A stretch of 64,000 bases of DNA from Chaunax sp. Z400 (Eukaryota > Chordata > Actinopteri > Lophiiformes > Chaunacidae): positions 15,366,518 to 15,430,517 of the forward strand of contig CM075197.1 of the NCBI GenBank assembly GCA_037577475.1, read 5' to 3'. The notes beneath the pieces were generated by a model. The model did no database searches. It was given only the letters and a program-made list of their open reading frames with translations, and was not told where the DNA came from. The translations under genes were made by a program, and so were the position numbers. The stretch's first letter is position 1. Each line of letters starts with the position of its first letter. Below, one piece after another: positions 13,887-25,913 of the stretch.

Positions 13887-14129
13887 TGTGACGACCCGGT
13901 GAGCAGGCCTGGCCTCGTTAGGGTGATTCAGCTCATCTGATCTTGTTTCACAGCTATATAAACTGATGACAGTCAACCCGTCTGTCTCTCCCCCTTGGCT
14001 TCCACACTGTTTGGGTTTTGTATTTAGTTTGTCTTTATCATAAGTAACTTTCATTTATGTAATATAAACTTTAATTACAACTCAATGTGTGTTCTCTCCT
14101 CCTTTGTCCAACTGAGCCAGGTTGTGACA
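13887..14129 (+). mobile_element. Solo-LTR-like dispersed element, copy 2
   Basis: The element runs from tgtgacgacccggtgagcag to ggttgtgaca. It contains a TATA-like ctatataaac near position 70 and the shared ctgtttgggttttgtattta core. It is the same family as 3614-3826 but inverted and 10 kb away. No coding sequence accompanies it, so if it is an LTR it is solo. The nearby - strand reading frame at 13863-14054 is an incidental read through it. Confidence 0.55.
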
Positions 14130-15081
14130 GCCTCTATATTCCAGGCAGCGATTACCTTTCACCATTGCAAATTAATTCCATATAAACATAAAATCAAGGA
14201 GAAAGGGTTGGTTTCTCAGTTGTCTTGATGACCATCTGAAGTCTAATATTTCGTAAACATGTTGCCATGTGATTATTTCCTGACTTCATGCATATGTGTT
14301 GTGTACTCCAAATTCTGGCAAAAGATGAAGGCATCCCTGCTCCTCCATGATATATTTGGCGCGCAAACAAAGGAGGATCCAACATCTAAACTGGAAAACA
14401 GGCTTTGAGTTGATCTTTAAGCTTTTACATCTCAAAGTAACAATCTGTGATGCTGGTTTACCAAGTGAAAATACTTTTTCTGTTTGTCTTTGCTCTGATA
14501 GTGCGAAGGCAAACAGGTGCTTCAGATCTCTGCATACTAGAGAGGAGCTGACAATGTCACTGCTGGTCTAACAGTATGGTTTTAAGGAGGTTGGAAGTTG
14601 GTGTAGAGATCACAGTGCAGATGGAATCACCACATGTCACAAGAGGAGCTCAAATTCCTGTATTATTTGTAATTCTATTTGGATGCATACGTGATTGTCT
14701 ATAGTGTATCTTGATGAGCATCAAGTAGGTATTGGCTGGCAATTATTGATTGATTCTGGCTTAGATGGCAAATAAACATATTTCTGAAAATGACAGCCCT
14801 AACTGAGAGATCATAGCTAACCGGCTAGCTTGCAAACAAATGCTTTGAAGATAGCTCGCAAGTGGACATTTTGAAATGACTGATTAAAAATTTCACCAAT
14901 AAATGCATGAATTGTAGTAAAACAATGTTCTAGGAGACCTCTAGCCACTAACGTGAACTGTTAACAATGCAGATATAGAGAAATCCTCTTTTGGGAAATT
15001 GGTTCCAGGGACCCTGCCGTATCAAATCTTCCCATTGCCTATGTGGGCTGCAGCAAGATTGTGGGATGTTGAAGCACAATA

Positions 15082-15097
15082 ATATATATATATATAT

Positions 15098-15152
<55 letters not shown>
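15082..15152 (+). repeat. Compound (AT)n(GA)n microsatellite
   Basis: A short AT run joins a longer GA run with one interruption (aaag) near 15110. Confidence 0.97.
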
Positions 15153-15155
<3 letters not shown>

Positions 15156-16856
15156 AACAGTATAGAAACATATATAGAAACAGTGTATAACAGCTACTGT
15201 ATAAGCAATTCCCCCTTATAAAAAAAACATTGAATATACTTTTTCTAATTTTGAGCAGAAAATACACTGCTTTCCTGTGTGTTTCTCCCATTTCCACCAC
15301 TGGTCACATCAGTCTGAGTCCCTGCAGATGTCAGGAGCACCGTCCTGTCACTGGATCTCTATTCCTTCCTCTCTCTCTCTCTCTGTCCTGTGATTCCAAC
15401 ACTCTAAACCTGTGTCAAATTCAAACTAATAGCTTTTGAACACACTGCATACGGCTCTGTTCAGTGACCCACAAAAGACTCCGATCTTTATTTTTCCCCC
15501 TCCTTTTTCTACCTTTATCTTCATTCCCTATGCATACCTCTTTCTGACTTTTTGCCGGATATGTTTATCAACATGCTTCTTCACCCCGATTGGACTCTAT
15601 ACTTTTGCTTTATATTGGACTCCTTCTGTCGGGCATTTGAGTTTCCTCATTTCCATCTGACTGAAAGTGCAAAAAAGTATTGGTTTATATTTCCCATGGT
15701 GTCTGCAATACATTCAGCTTCACTCGCGGCAGCAATGTACTGGAGCAAGGCACCTGCTGTGCTGAGCTGATATGAGGAGAAAGACAGATACAGTCACACA
15801 AATACACAGAATGCGCACACAACATGAGCTTTAAAATGCTCAAATACGGATGAAAAAGTAATCACCCTGTCTGTAAATGCAGACACTGCACACAACTAGA
15901 ATTATGTGCACAATCACGATATATTTTCTATTTGCCTATAGACAAAATTGTGCATGGAAATAGCAAACAAAAAACACACCAAGACACTCATACATGAATA
16001 TTGACACACACAGTTTGCCACCCTTCTGCTCCCGTTGCCTTGGTTACAGGCCATAGCCTCGTCTTGAGAGGTGCTCCAGGTCTCCGCCTGCCATGACAGG
16101 CTGTGTAGTTGGCAATATGTGTCCATCTCTCTCTCTGTGTCTTTGTGTCCTCGCCATATGTCTGTTTGTATGTGCATCTGTGTGCTGGGCTGCTGTACAC
16201 GTCTGTGTGAATGCACCTTTCAGTAGTCCTTGCAGCACCAGAGAGCCCAACACATTATGTGACAATTTCACTCGCGATAAACGAGTCATGAGTGAAACAA
16301 TTGAATTAGTTGGATCCTGTAATGCGTCCTCACCCCTATGTTACTGTTTCATAATTGCTTATTTTCCTGCAAGAATAACAGACAATATGTTTATGATTTG
16401 TTGGACTAGGCGTAGGGAATCACCCCCACTGCTTATATCCATTCGAATTGAGGCCTAAAGGTTTGCTAATTTCTAATTTACCACAGTCAGTGTCATTTAA
16501 TACGTCTAAAATGTTGCTTTTCTAACAATCAAATCCCAATGCTCAATGAGACAGTTACAGTATTTGCTTATCAGTAGAACATGCTCTCACCGATTACAGA
16601 AATGGTTACGAAATGTCCTCAAATCTAAGCAATGATGCCAGATTAAACCTGATTGTCCACCACTTATTTAAATTGTATTGAAATACATGTCAGCCTTACA
16701 GCCTGTATGAGCATTTAAGTCAGTAGAGACAGATCAATTAAGTAAAGATAATTATTTATGCAGCAGAGGATATGTGATAATTAGTCTTTCAGAAAGTCTT
16801 TGGTGCTTAGGGAGATTGTAGATCGAAGGGAATCAGCATTGAGCAGCACTAAGATA

Positions 16857-16955
16857 AATCCTCCTGTTGGAGTCCAGACACTGTTGGTGGTGATGGCTAT
16901 TGACTCTGCTGAGGCTGATGAGGCTGAAGACGTTGAAGGAATGATGAAGGTGAAT
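16857..16955 (+). repeat. Diverged repeat, copy 1 (partner 19310-19420)
   Basis: It contains gtccagacactgttggtggt followed by a GA/TG-rich gctgatgaggctgaagacgt block. The same blocks in the same order occur at 19310. Probably two copies of an interspersed family rather than a local duplication, since flanks differ. Confidence 0.6.
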
Positions 16956-18931
16956 TGGCCAACGGCCAAGGCATTGGCCAAAGCTGCATGGTGCTTATCA
17001 CAGACTAACTGCACCTGTTGAAATCACATAAACTTAATTTAGAAACAATACTACAACACAACACTAATGCAAAAGTGAAATCAAGCTAGTTTTAGCAATT
17101 AATGCATATCTTTATCCAGTTACATTTTAAGAGCAAGCCTAGGAATTCAGTCAAGTCTCTATCTTTTTTATTTCTGTAAACTTAAGAACACATTTATCAG
17201 TGAAAACTCAATAAACCCACCTTTTCATTTTCTGCATATTGTTTTTACGATTTATATTTCTCTTCATGCCTTCTAATAACTTTAATTGAGGAAATAATGC
17301 ATTGCAAGAATGTGCTTATAAAAGTACACACTTATCTTTGATCACATTAGATCATTAAACATGACTTGACTTGCATTCATACAGTATCACAGTGTGTTAC
17401 GTTGAATAGGGAAAAGTGAGATGATATTAACTTCAAGCTGTGTACTCTGTGCTAAGCCCTGTTAAACTGCACCACCAGACACTCAGGGTTTAAAGCAAGC
17501 TGTTTAAAGCAAGCTTTATAGCCTGCTGTTTCTTCATAGAGCTGGAAAAATATCTGTGTTTCTTGGACCTAATTCTATTCATTGCATGACGCAATCTTTT
17601 CAAAAAGGTATTTTATTTTGAGGAAGGTCTCGTCAACATTGTTATCGAGAAAAGGCGTATTTTTAGTGCGGGGTAAACATGCGAATATATAAGTCCTTAA
17701 AGTTGAAATAGTGTTTTGAATAGGAGGGGCAGAAAGTGTCTGAGGAAACTTTTTTTTTTAATGGGTTGGCAAAGTGGAAGTTACATTTCCTGAGACAAGC
17801 AGCATTTACTGAACACATACCCTTTTAATATATTCTTATCTTATTATTATTATAGAGGTGCTCCGCTGTGCATGTGCATCTTTGGTTGGAAACGTTTGGG
17901 CCAACTGAAGGGCTTTCTTGAGAACATTATTGACTCTTTATAGCTTAGCCTTTTGTCACCATTAAAGCTTAAACATTAAAAAGTTGCACACCTGTTTGCA
18001 TAGATAATGAGTTTTGCAGACCACGGGTTTCTTGTGTATCTGTTGTTCAGTATGTTAGCAAATTATTACTCATACATTACTTAATGAAAAGGTCAAATTC
18101 TTTGACACAAAGATCAAGCAAGAAATATTGAGGCACGGAAATTAAAGTTGACTCACACAATGGAAGGATGGTCAGAGATTTCTTGTAGACCAATAGGTAA
18201 GTAGAGGCCAAGCAACTAATGGGCCAGGTAGGAAAAAAATCAGTTGGTGAGCCAACCTGACGGACACATAGAAGGACTCATTGATCGACTTTCCTACAAG
18301 GTGCTAGAAAAATAGGAGGGATGAGAGCAGAGTGAGGTAGAACGGGAAATCCCTGGAAGTCTGCCTCACTGCTTCATTGTGGAGAGGAACACAGCCAGAG
18401 AGAGAGAGGCAGAGACAGAAGCAAGAGCACAATACAGCGTTCACAGAGTCAAAACAATCATGCAACTTTCTGATGATAAGGACAGTGGGCAGACACACTT
18501 TTTATCAGCTTGAACACTGGTTATCCTGGACATTACTCGGCACTGACGGATTCTTCCCCCAGCAGCTGGGACTCTTCTCACTATGTCGCATCCCAAAGCT
18601 GATGTTGTGACATGAGTCACAACTATGTTGTTGTTGGTGGTGGTGTAGAGAGGACAGTGGTTGCCACAAAAATCGTGGTGTATATGTGACTGTTTTGTTA
18701 AGAGCAGGAATGCTGGAAGTGTTGGTTTAGCGGGCCTACACTTATGTTGGTGTGTGTGTGCTTGCATGTGTGCACATGTGTTGTGCGTGTTTGACAGTGA
18801 GTGACCTATCATGCCGCGTTCTCACTGGGCGAAGAGACAGGCTCAGGCATCAGTGCCACAGCGAGAAGCAGAATGTCATTTTGATTCTGTCTGAATGAGA
18901 CTGATCCTTAGGGTTTTCACAGCATCACCCG

Positions 18932-18938
18932 CACACGC

Positions 18939-18992
<54 letters not shown>

Positions 18993-19004
18993 ACACACAC
19001 ACAC
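18932..19004 (+). repeat. (CA)n microsatellite with CGCA interruptions
   Basis: A CA run with cgca variants at both ends; a second, shorter CA run lies at 19074-19100. Confidence 0.96.
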
Positions 19005-19309
19005 GTCAGAAAGCGTCAGTGTAAATTATAGAGATCTCATTCAGACATGAGTCATCCTGATCTTAACAAGCATACACACACACACACACACACACACACA
19101 AATGCCAAATGTAATTCTTAAATTGTTTATGTGAATAGGAAGCCAAATTATTAACATGTCGCCAACTTGTCTTTTTCCTGCTCAGTCTTAATGCAGCAGT
19201 TTATATTACACTCGTCAGAAAAAAGAAATGCAACAAAGCTGAGACTGAAAGACCGACTAACAGCATTAAACTGGCAGATATTGAATATTTCAATTCAATT
19301 CCTTTACAA

Positions 19310-19420
19310 GGATCCTCAGGGAGACTCCAGACACTGGTGGTGGTGACTGATGACCCTGGTGAAGCTGATGAATGAAGACGTTGGCGAATCTTTGAAGACT
19401 GGGTGGTGATGGGAAGGTGG
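19310..19420 (+). repeat. Diverged repeat, copy 2 (partner 16857-16955)
   Basis: It shares gactccagacactggtggtg and gaagctgatgaatgaagacg with the copy at 16857, with indels between the blocks. Confidence 0.6.
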
Positions 19421-22400
19421 AGGGTGCGCAAAACAGCAGCATGAGTGAACTAGAGGAATGGAGAGAGTCGTATTTAAAAAGACAGCAGCAAGTCTGACAA
19501 TGATGGCGTGTCACTGTGCCAGTGGATAGATGTGACCGGCTGATGAGAACAGCTGAACTCAGCTGACGCCCCCAGACCATGAGAGCACGAAAATAAGATG
19601 GAGCATGCATGAGAGGTGCGAATAACGGAATGACCTCTGAAATAAAGTATAGCCCGAGTACGGAGAGGTTTAGGCTTCCTGGCTGAATTTACGCTAGAGT
19701 TTCATTTATTGTCTGTTTTTTAATTTTGTTTTTTTTTATAATGGAATTGTTTTTATTCTATTGTCAACATTTTATACGTTCTTAATATGGAATTCGAGTG
19801 ATTCAGGTATACAAAAATGTCATATTCATTTTAATTGATGACAAGAAGCGCTAGTTAAAATCAGAGGGATTGCTACTGTGTATTTATATCAGTCAGAATC
19901 ATGGAACATACAGTATGAGAGTGTAGCTGGTTTCAAAAATAGACATCTGGTATGCCAACCAGACACATGTGGTGTGTAAGTCATTGGAATGCAAATAAAA
20001 GGAGAGAAACCAAGAAACCAAGGAAAATGCAAGAAGAAAATTTGGTTAAGAATAAATAAGAAATGCACTCGTGTAAAACATTTGTTTTACGCATGTACCG
20101 GAACCTTCTATTTTTACATTTCAATGATTAGAATTTCTTTTTTTCTGAATGTTTTCCCACTAAAGGTGTAGATCCTCCTTAGCTCTGCCTTTTTGGTAGT
20201 TGAACACATGACAACGGAGACAGCTGGAGAGACAAATACAGAATCAGTGACACAAAGTGAGGACCCTGAATTGTTTTGTCAAAGAGCGACAAGAGAGCTA
20301 GATGAAGCTGGAAAGCTCCAAACAGAACAAAAAGGATGAGGGACGGTGAGATAAATGTATGACAAATCTGTACCGACACGGAGGGATAGGTATAAAAACA
20401 GGTGGAGACAGAAGATGAGAGGCAAATAAAAACAGAGAGCAGGCCTGTCCGCACCCAAAGAAGATTATAGACATAGAGGAGTGAGAGGAGAAGGAGGGAT
20501 GATGTGAGGCTAAAGAGGCAAGAATTCCCTCTGAACACACACAGTCACACATTGATGTTCCCTGGGAGGATACTTGATCATTATAAGGTAAATACGCCAC
20601 AAGTGGCAGCTTTAAAACAATCAAATTAACTGCTGAAGCTCAATAACAACATGCCTCCCGCCCTCTCTCCTCAAAGCATCCGTGGTGTCAGACTCAGTGA
20701 GTACCGTCCCAACATGATTAGGGAGTGACATGACCAGCCATCAGCTCCTGCTCTGGAATCAGCCGACTGCTGCTCCACTTCCCCTGGGAGGGAAAAGTCC
20801 GGGGACAGTATGACACGGAAACTGAGTCACTTCACATGTCAATGCAAAAGGCTGCTGATTCTGCTCAAAAGGAGCGAGTCTCTCTCTGAGGGCTGCTGTT
20901 CTGCATGGAATGAATGAGTGTAATGGAAGTTGTGTGTTTTCTTCCAGGCTGCTCAGCAAAAGTGTGTATTCTTCAACTCTGAGCTATAAGATACATCGAA
21001 ACAGGCACCGTACATTGGAATAACTTCTGTCCCATGTCTCCTGTTTTGTGTTTGTTTTTTAGTCCCAAACAAGTTCTCCCATGCTTCTTTCTATAAATGT
21101 GTTTATGTATCTTCTCAGGCTGTCTGTCTCACTCTTCCTCTCTCTGCGAGTTCATAGCATGCCTCTGTTCTTGGCTCTTGCTTTGCTATGGCACTAAACC
21201 TCAGGGCAAGTTCTTTAGTTGTACTATGGGAGTGCCGCTCATACACACAGACACACACACACATACATGCGCATTCATACACACGCTGGCCTGATTGATT
21301 TTTCATTGCCTGTCGAGGTATAATGTGTCCCAAAGTGTTTGTTTTTGTTTTTGCTGGGAGGGCAAAATTACCCATCGTTTGTTCTGTCACACCTGGGAAT
21401 GAATGAGAAGCTGAGCAAAGGGAGGGATCGAAGGAAAAGGGGGGAGAGGCAACAGATGGGGAAAATTAAAATTATATTGAGGGAGAGGAGTTATAGAAAG
21501 GAAAAGAATAAACGCTGTAAGCCAAGGGGAGATCCTTATTTCTAAGAAAGTGATGGTTGTTCGATGAGGAAACTAGAGAGAAATGAGACTCCTTATTTCT
21601 TCTACGTATTATTCTGATATTATTTCTCCTCCTCCAGATACCAGTGCCAAACAGAGACAGCAGGGAGGATCTAGTGGGATGGGGAGACATAGTAATGTAA
21701 TAGTAATAGAGAGTGTGTGTTTCAGGAGACGAATAGTGAAAATGAAATTTTTTGCGCAAAGCATCTAAGCAAGTTAAAATTTTGTGTGCACTTAAGAATT
21801 CTTCAGAAGATTTCTTAGCTTCAGATCCCTTTATTTTTCATTTATAACTCTTAAATTCCATCCTTTGAAACTCAGTTTAATAAGAAATGACGCGTGTCCC
21901 AGTGCAAGGCGGGTTACCCACTGACATAAGACGTCACACAACTGACAGTTAAATAAAACCGCTGATGATTCAGTATGCACGATTTTGCACATTTTCTCCA
22001 CCATGTTATCAGATTTTTGTTTTAAAGGATAAGTAGGGAAACGCATGTTCATGCACATCTTTTAATCAACAGTGACATGTTGCATTTTTTTTTAGTTAGA
22101 AGACTTCTGTTCTGTGAGGACATCTGCAGTTCTTTAGACACAGACATCTTGAATGTGTGTGTTTGTTTTTGTTTTTTTTTGCTTAGTAAAGTACATATAG
22201 TAATGCTTTTAATGCTCAGACCACCTCTGATGACAAATGTGTAAAGAGCAATGTTTTAATAATATAAGTTTGTGGCAATACCTCCAAAATCACAAATAAC
22301 TATTTTAACATTTAAGGTAAAGGTTGTATTGCTCTTGATTGAGTATGAATAATGTAGCCCACAGTTGCTTGTAAGAGGAAGTGTGTCACTTTGCAAGAAA

Positions 22401-24075
22401 TGCAAAGTGACCCCAAAAAAGTACATACTGTACACCCATCTGTGCATCCATGGGCATGTTGGTCTTAAAATGAGGTGTGGTCAGGTGTATCGTCGGTGCC
22501 TTGCTATCTTAAGGCAGCAGAAAGCAATTGTGTCATTAAAAAACAAAATAACCTGGATTAAAGTCAACTGCACTGTGTTTTTTCCTGTTATTTGAAGGGT
22601 GCACTGCTCAGATGATGTGCCACCATAAGCAGGTTCACAATGCGCGTACCCATGCATGCAGTAATGTCACTGCAGCAAATATCGTGGGACATTAAAACAG
22701 AAAAAACCAAAAGCTGTAGTTATAAACATGACAAGGCAGAGGAAACTCTCCAGAGGAGACAGAATTAAACTTTTAGCTTCTGAATGAAGTATTTTCTGAG
22801 GGCTCTGATGGACCAGGAGATATTAGAAGGACAGCTGCTTGACTCCAAACAGTTTCACTGCATGTACCTGAACTGTGTGTGTGAGACCTTTTTGCATGTC
22901 ATGAGGTTTGAATAGTAAAAAGAAGAGAAGTGCCTCTTGCATAAATGCACAGCATCTCACTTAATGGGAAGAGACACGCAATGTTTCTGCTGTTGATAAT
23001 ATCAATATATGCCTCTATAGACAAGTGCCTCTGTTTTTGGTGCAGACACACAGACATGGCTTTTAAAGGGAGCTGACACCCTGATTTATTACATGTATTT
23101 GTGTGCCTTTTGAACATAGACAATGCACTCACTGTGGCAAAAGGTTGTTAAAAACACCCTACTGTAAAATGCACTTGTACCATGCACTTTAGATCATTTG
23201 CTTTTGATCGTTTCAATACGGCCCTTAGTGTGAATGCAAAAAGAAAGATAGAATAATAAGGACTGTAAGGGATAGAGAATAAAACTAAAAAGAACATAAG
23301 CTGGCTTCTTAAGATATGAAAGAAGTGAAAAGCTGTAAAATACTTTAAAAACAACAGTGATTACACCACACACACATACACACGCACACACACACACATC
23401 GCACTGGCATATGTATCATATTAATTTAGTATACATTTGCCTTCTCAGTTTTATTCATGTTTGCATAGTAAAACACCCCATAATTATCTTGTATTAATAC
23501 TTAAAGAAGGCCTGTGCTGTAGGGCGCAGTCTGTGTATCAGCAGATATGGTGCAGGTGTAAACGAGGGCAGTGGTGCACTTTGCAGGGTGACTGGGTGGC
23601 TGTATGTTTCATCATCTTACATAAATATCAGAAAAGGCATTCTGTGCCTCAGCCGCTCCGCCAGGTCTGACTTTATGACTCACACTAGTCATATTGGTTA
23701 GCAGGAAAAATCTTCTCATTTCCATTTTCATTGATGAATTTCTTGCTTGCTGTGTGACCTCTTAGCTTTATACACAATGTGTTACGTGCATGCTTTGAAT
23801 AAGAGAGTAATGCACATAATGAAATGTGTGATGTAAATCTTCTATACTTGCTTGTATAGTTTGGTGAAGAGAGGAAAAGGTGCTGAGCCAAATGTATATA
23901 AGTGTTATAACAGTCAACCACGGAAAAAAACACTGTTTTTTTATGAGATACATCTTTTACATAGATATGGATTTTTTTTTTTGTAGTTGTTGTATTATGC
24001 AGCAATAATTCTCCAGAGTTGTTACTATTCCACGCCACAAAGTGGATGGAGGATATTGGAATGGGTTGCATCCGT

Positions 24076-24305
24076 ATGTGTGTGTGGTACTGGGTAAGTG
24101 TGTGTGTGGTACTGGGTAAGTGTGTGTGTGGTACTGCGTAAGTGTGTGTGTGGTACTGGGTAAGTGTGTGTGTGGTACTGGGTAAGTGTGTGTGTGGTAC
24201 TGCGTAAGTGTGTGTGTGGTACTGGGTAAGTGTGTGTGTGGTACTGGGTAAGTGTGTGTGTGGTACTGGGTAAGTGTGTGTGTGGTACTGGGTAAGTGTG
24301 TGTGT
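24076..24305 (+). repeat. 22-bp minisatellite, about 10 units
   Basis: The unit is ggtactgggtaagtgtgtgt plus gt. GGTACTG occurs ten times at exact 22-bp spacing from 24086 to 24284. Units three and six carry ggtactgcgta instead of ggtactgggta. Because 22 is not a multiple of three, the - strand frame through the array repeats only every 66 bp, which creates a long spurious open frame. Confidence 0.95.
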
Positions 24306-24312
24306 CATAGGC

Positions 24313-24600
24313 AAATTAAATTTTGTTGACAGCTTTAAAATTAACTGTGTTAATTTGAGTTCAGAAATTACTGCCAAAAAACTATTTTTAGTCGAGTTAT
24401 GGCCCTTTATTCAAAATGTGCACATGATGCATAGTGTCGCAATTTGAACATGTTTTCTCAAAAACTGTAAAATATAGGAGAATTAAATATTGTGGACATT
24501 TTTATTAAGTACTATATGTATGTATGTAGATTAAGTTCAATAATGACTGCCGAATAATTATTTTTACTGGAATTATGGCCCTTGATTCGATCTGTCTTCA
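24313..24600 (+). repeat. Diverged ~170-bp tandem duplication
   Basis: Two halves share aattaaat-ttgt-gaca near the start (24314 and 24481), then agttca-aa-tactgcc/gactgcc, a-tatttttag/tatttttact, and ttatggccct-tatt/gattc (24397 and 24573). The offset is about 167-176 bp. The block directly abuts the minisatellite. Confidence 0.6.
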
Positions 24601-25789
24601 AATTGCGGAAGGCATAAAAATATTATTTTCTGATCATCAACTGATAGTTCCACACTTCCTTCTCCAACATCTACAGTAGTACTACTACAGTCTAGAACAC
24701 GGGTAGCTACTCAGCTTATTAGCTGTTGAAGCTTCATGTTAGCATTAGCTGCTTCCATGCTGAATTAACATCTCTTAGGACACTGTCATTTTACATGTCT
24801 ATCATCATTTCACTTAATTCCTAATGTCTCTTTTTTTACAAAAATATGCATGTTAGAAACAAGCATCATGTGGCAGGGGATATACAGTAGACAAATCTGT
24901 CCTAACGGTGAAAAATAAAATATTGTATAATGTGAACTTGTAAAAGAATGACATTGCAGATTAAAAGCTGTGTTGTTTATAAAATACTTCTTTATCCAAA
25001 AATTAGAACCAAATTGTTGTATTTTAATGAAAAGAGCAAATGTTTCCATTAGTTTAAATACTGATCTATATTAGCATAATGATGATAGAATAATGAATAA
25101 AGTCAGAAATAAATATTGCATTAGTGTATTGTTGTCGCTTGTGAATATGATTAGTAGATAAGCCACCTGATGTTGAGACAAAGGTGTCTGAAGTTGAAGC
25201 CTTTTTTTTTTTTTTTTTACACATACATACTCCTCATGCTCAGATGAATATTCCTCAGGTGAAAAAAAGGGTCACTGATCTTCACCATTTTCCCCCCTGC
25301 ATCAGATTCTCTCCCACTCATGTCTCATGTCCATCACAAAACGTCTTGGGCATTCATTCTTCTTCTGCCCCAATTCATGTTATCCAAATCCCGTAGGCCT
25401 AACTCTGGCTCATCATACGTCAGCCTATTGTACTTATCAGAAGGTTGACATGTGATGTCTAAACAATTGGGGCATTGCTACTCAAACCAGGCGTGGCATT
25501 AATGATGAGGGCAGCATCATAAAGCAGTTTCTACACCGGGTAAAATGACCCGTTGGTGGTTTCTAGGTATAAATTATCTTTTTTTTCCTGTATTTTTTAT
25601 CCCACAGCCTCCATAATTCCTTAGGTGATCACAAAATTAGGGAAAACCATGAAAGACGATATGTAGGGGTTTCATTTTAACAGTGTTAAATGTAGGTCTT
25701 ATCCATTGATTTATACAGGCCAGCTGAAACATATGCACTGTGCGTATAGCTGTGAATTTCTCCTGTGCTGCTATGCTCCTTAACCCCAG

Positions 25790-25913
25790 TCCTGTTAATA
25801 CATGGTTCGAGAGGATTAGCATCATGGTGATCCTGCTCAACTGTGTGACACTTGGCATGTACCAACCCTGTGAGAACATCGACTGTACCTCGGACCGCTG
25901 CCAGATACTGCAG
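25790..25913 (+). CDS. cacna1i: cacna1i exon: repeat I S1
   Basis: This is the first recognisable coding exon. It encodes WFERISIMVILLNCVTLGMY (transmembrane IS1) followed by the extracellular CENIDCTSDRCQILQ. The acceptor is the ccccag ending at 25789, preceded by a pyrimidine-rich tract. The donor is caggtaaggt, close to consensus. The exon starts with the last base of a split codon and ends in phase 0. Known Cav3 proteins have a proline before the WFER tryptophan (NPWFER); here it is NTWFER. The 5' boundary is the least certain part because exon 1 is not seen. An upstream acceptor at 25749 would add about 14 residues without introducing a stop, but the polypyrimidine tract favours 25790. 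Confidence 0.9.

Larger units (their letters stand above)
1..25789. other. Long non-coding stretch 5' of the first recognised exon
   Basis: I see no supportable gene in this 25.8 kb. It should correspond to intron 1 of cacna1i and/or its 5' flank. The expected N-terminal exon, ending in a conserved FFCLRQT-like and WCI-like segment, was not recognised in any frame. No CpG-rich promoter stands out. The sequence is mostly AT-rich with microsatellites, a decayed LINE fragment near 2240-2440, an inverted pair of LTR-like elements at 3614 and 13887, diverged duplicates at 9511/10571 and 16857/19310, and a 22-bp minisatellite at 24076. The remaining intervals hold nothing I can name. Confidence 0.7.

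Noticed and set aside
24076..24305. CRISPR-like regular array
   Set aside because: The units are contiguous 22-bp repeats without unique spacers, and the genome is a vertebrate.
23685..24377. 230-codon - strand open frame
   Set aside because: It is created by the 22-bp minisatellite (repeating Thr-His-Thr peptides); there is no homology or codon signal outside the array.
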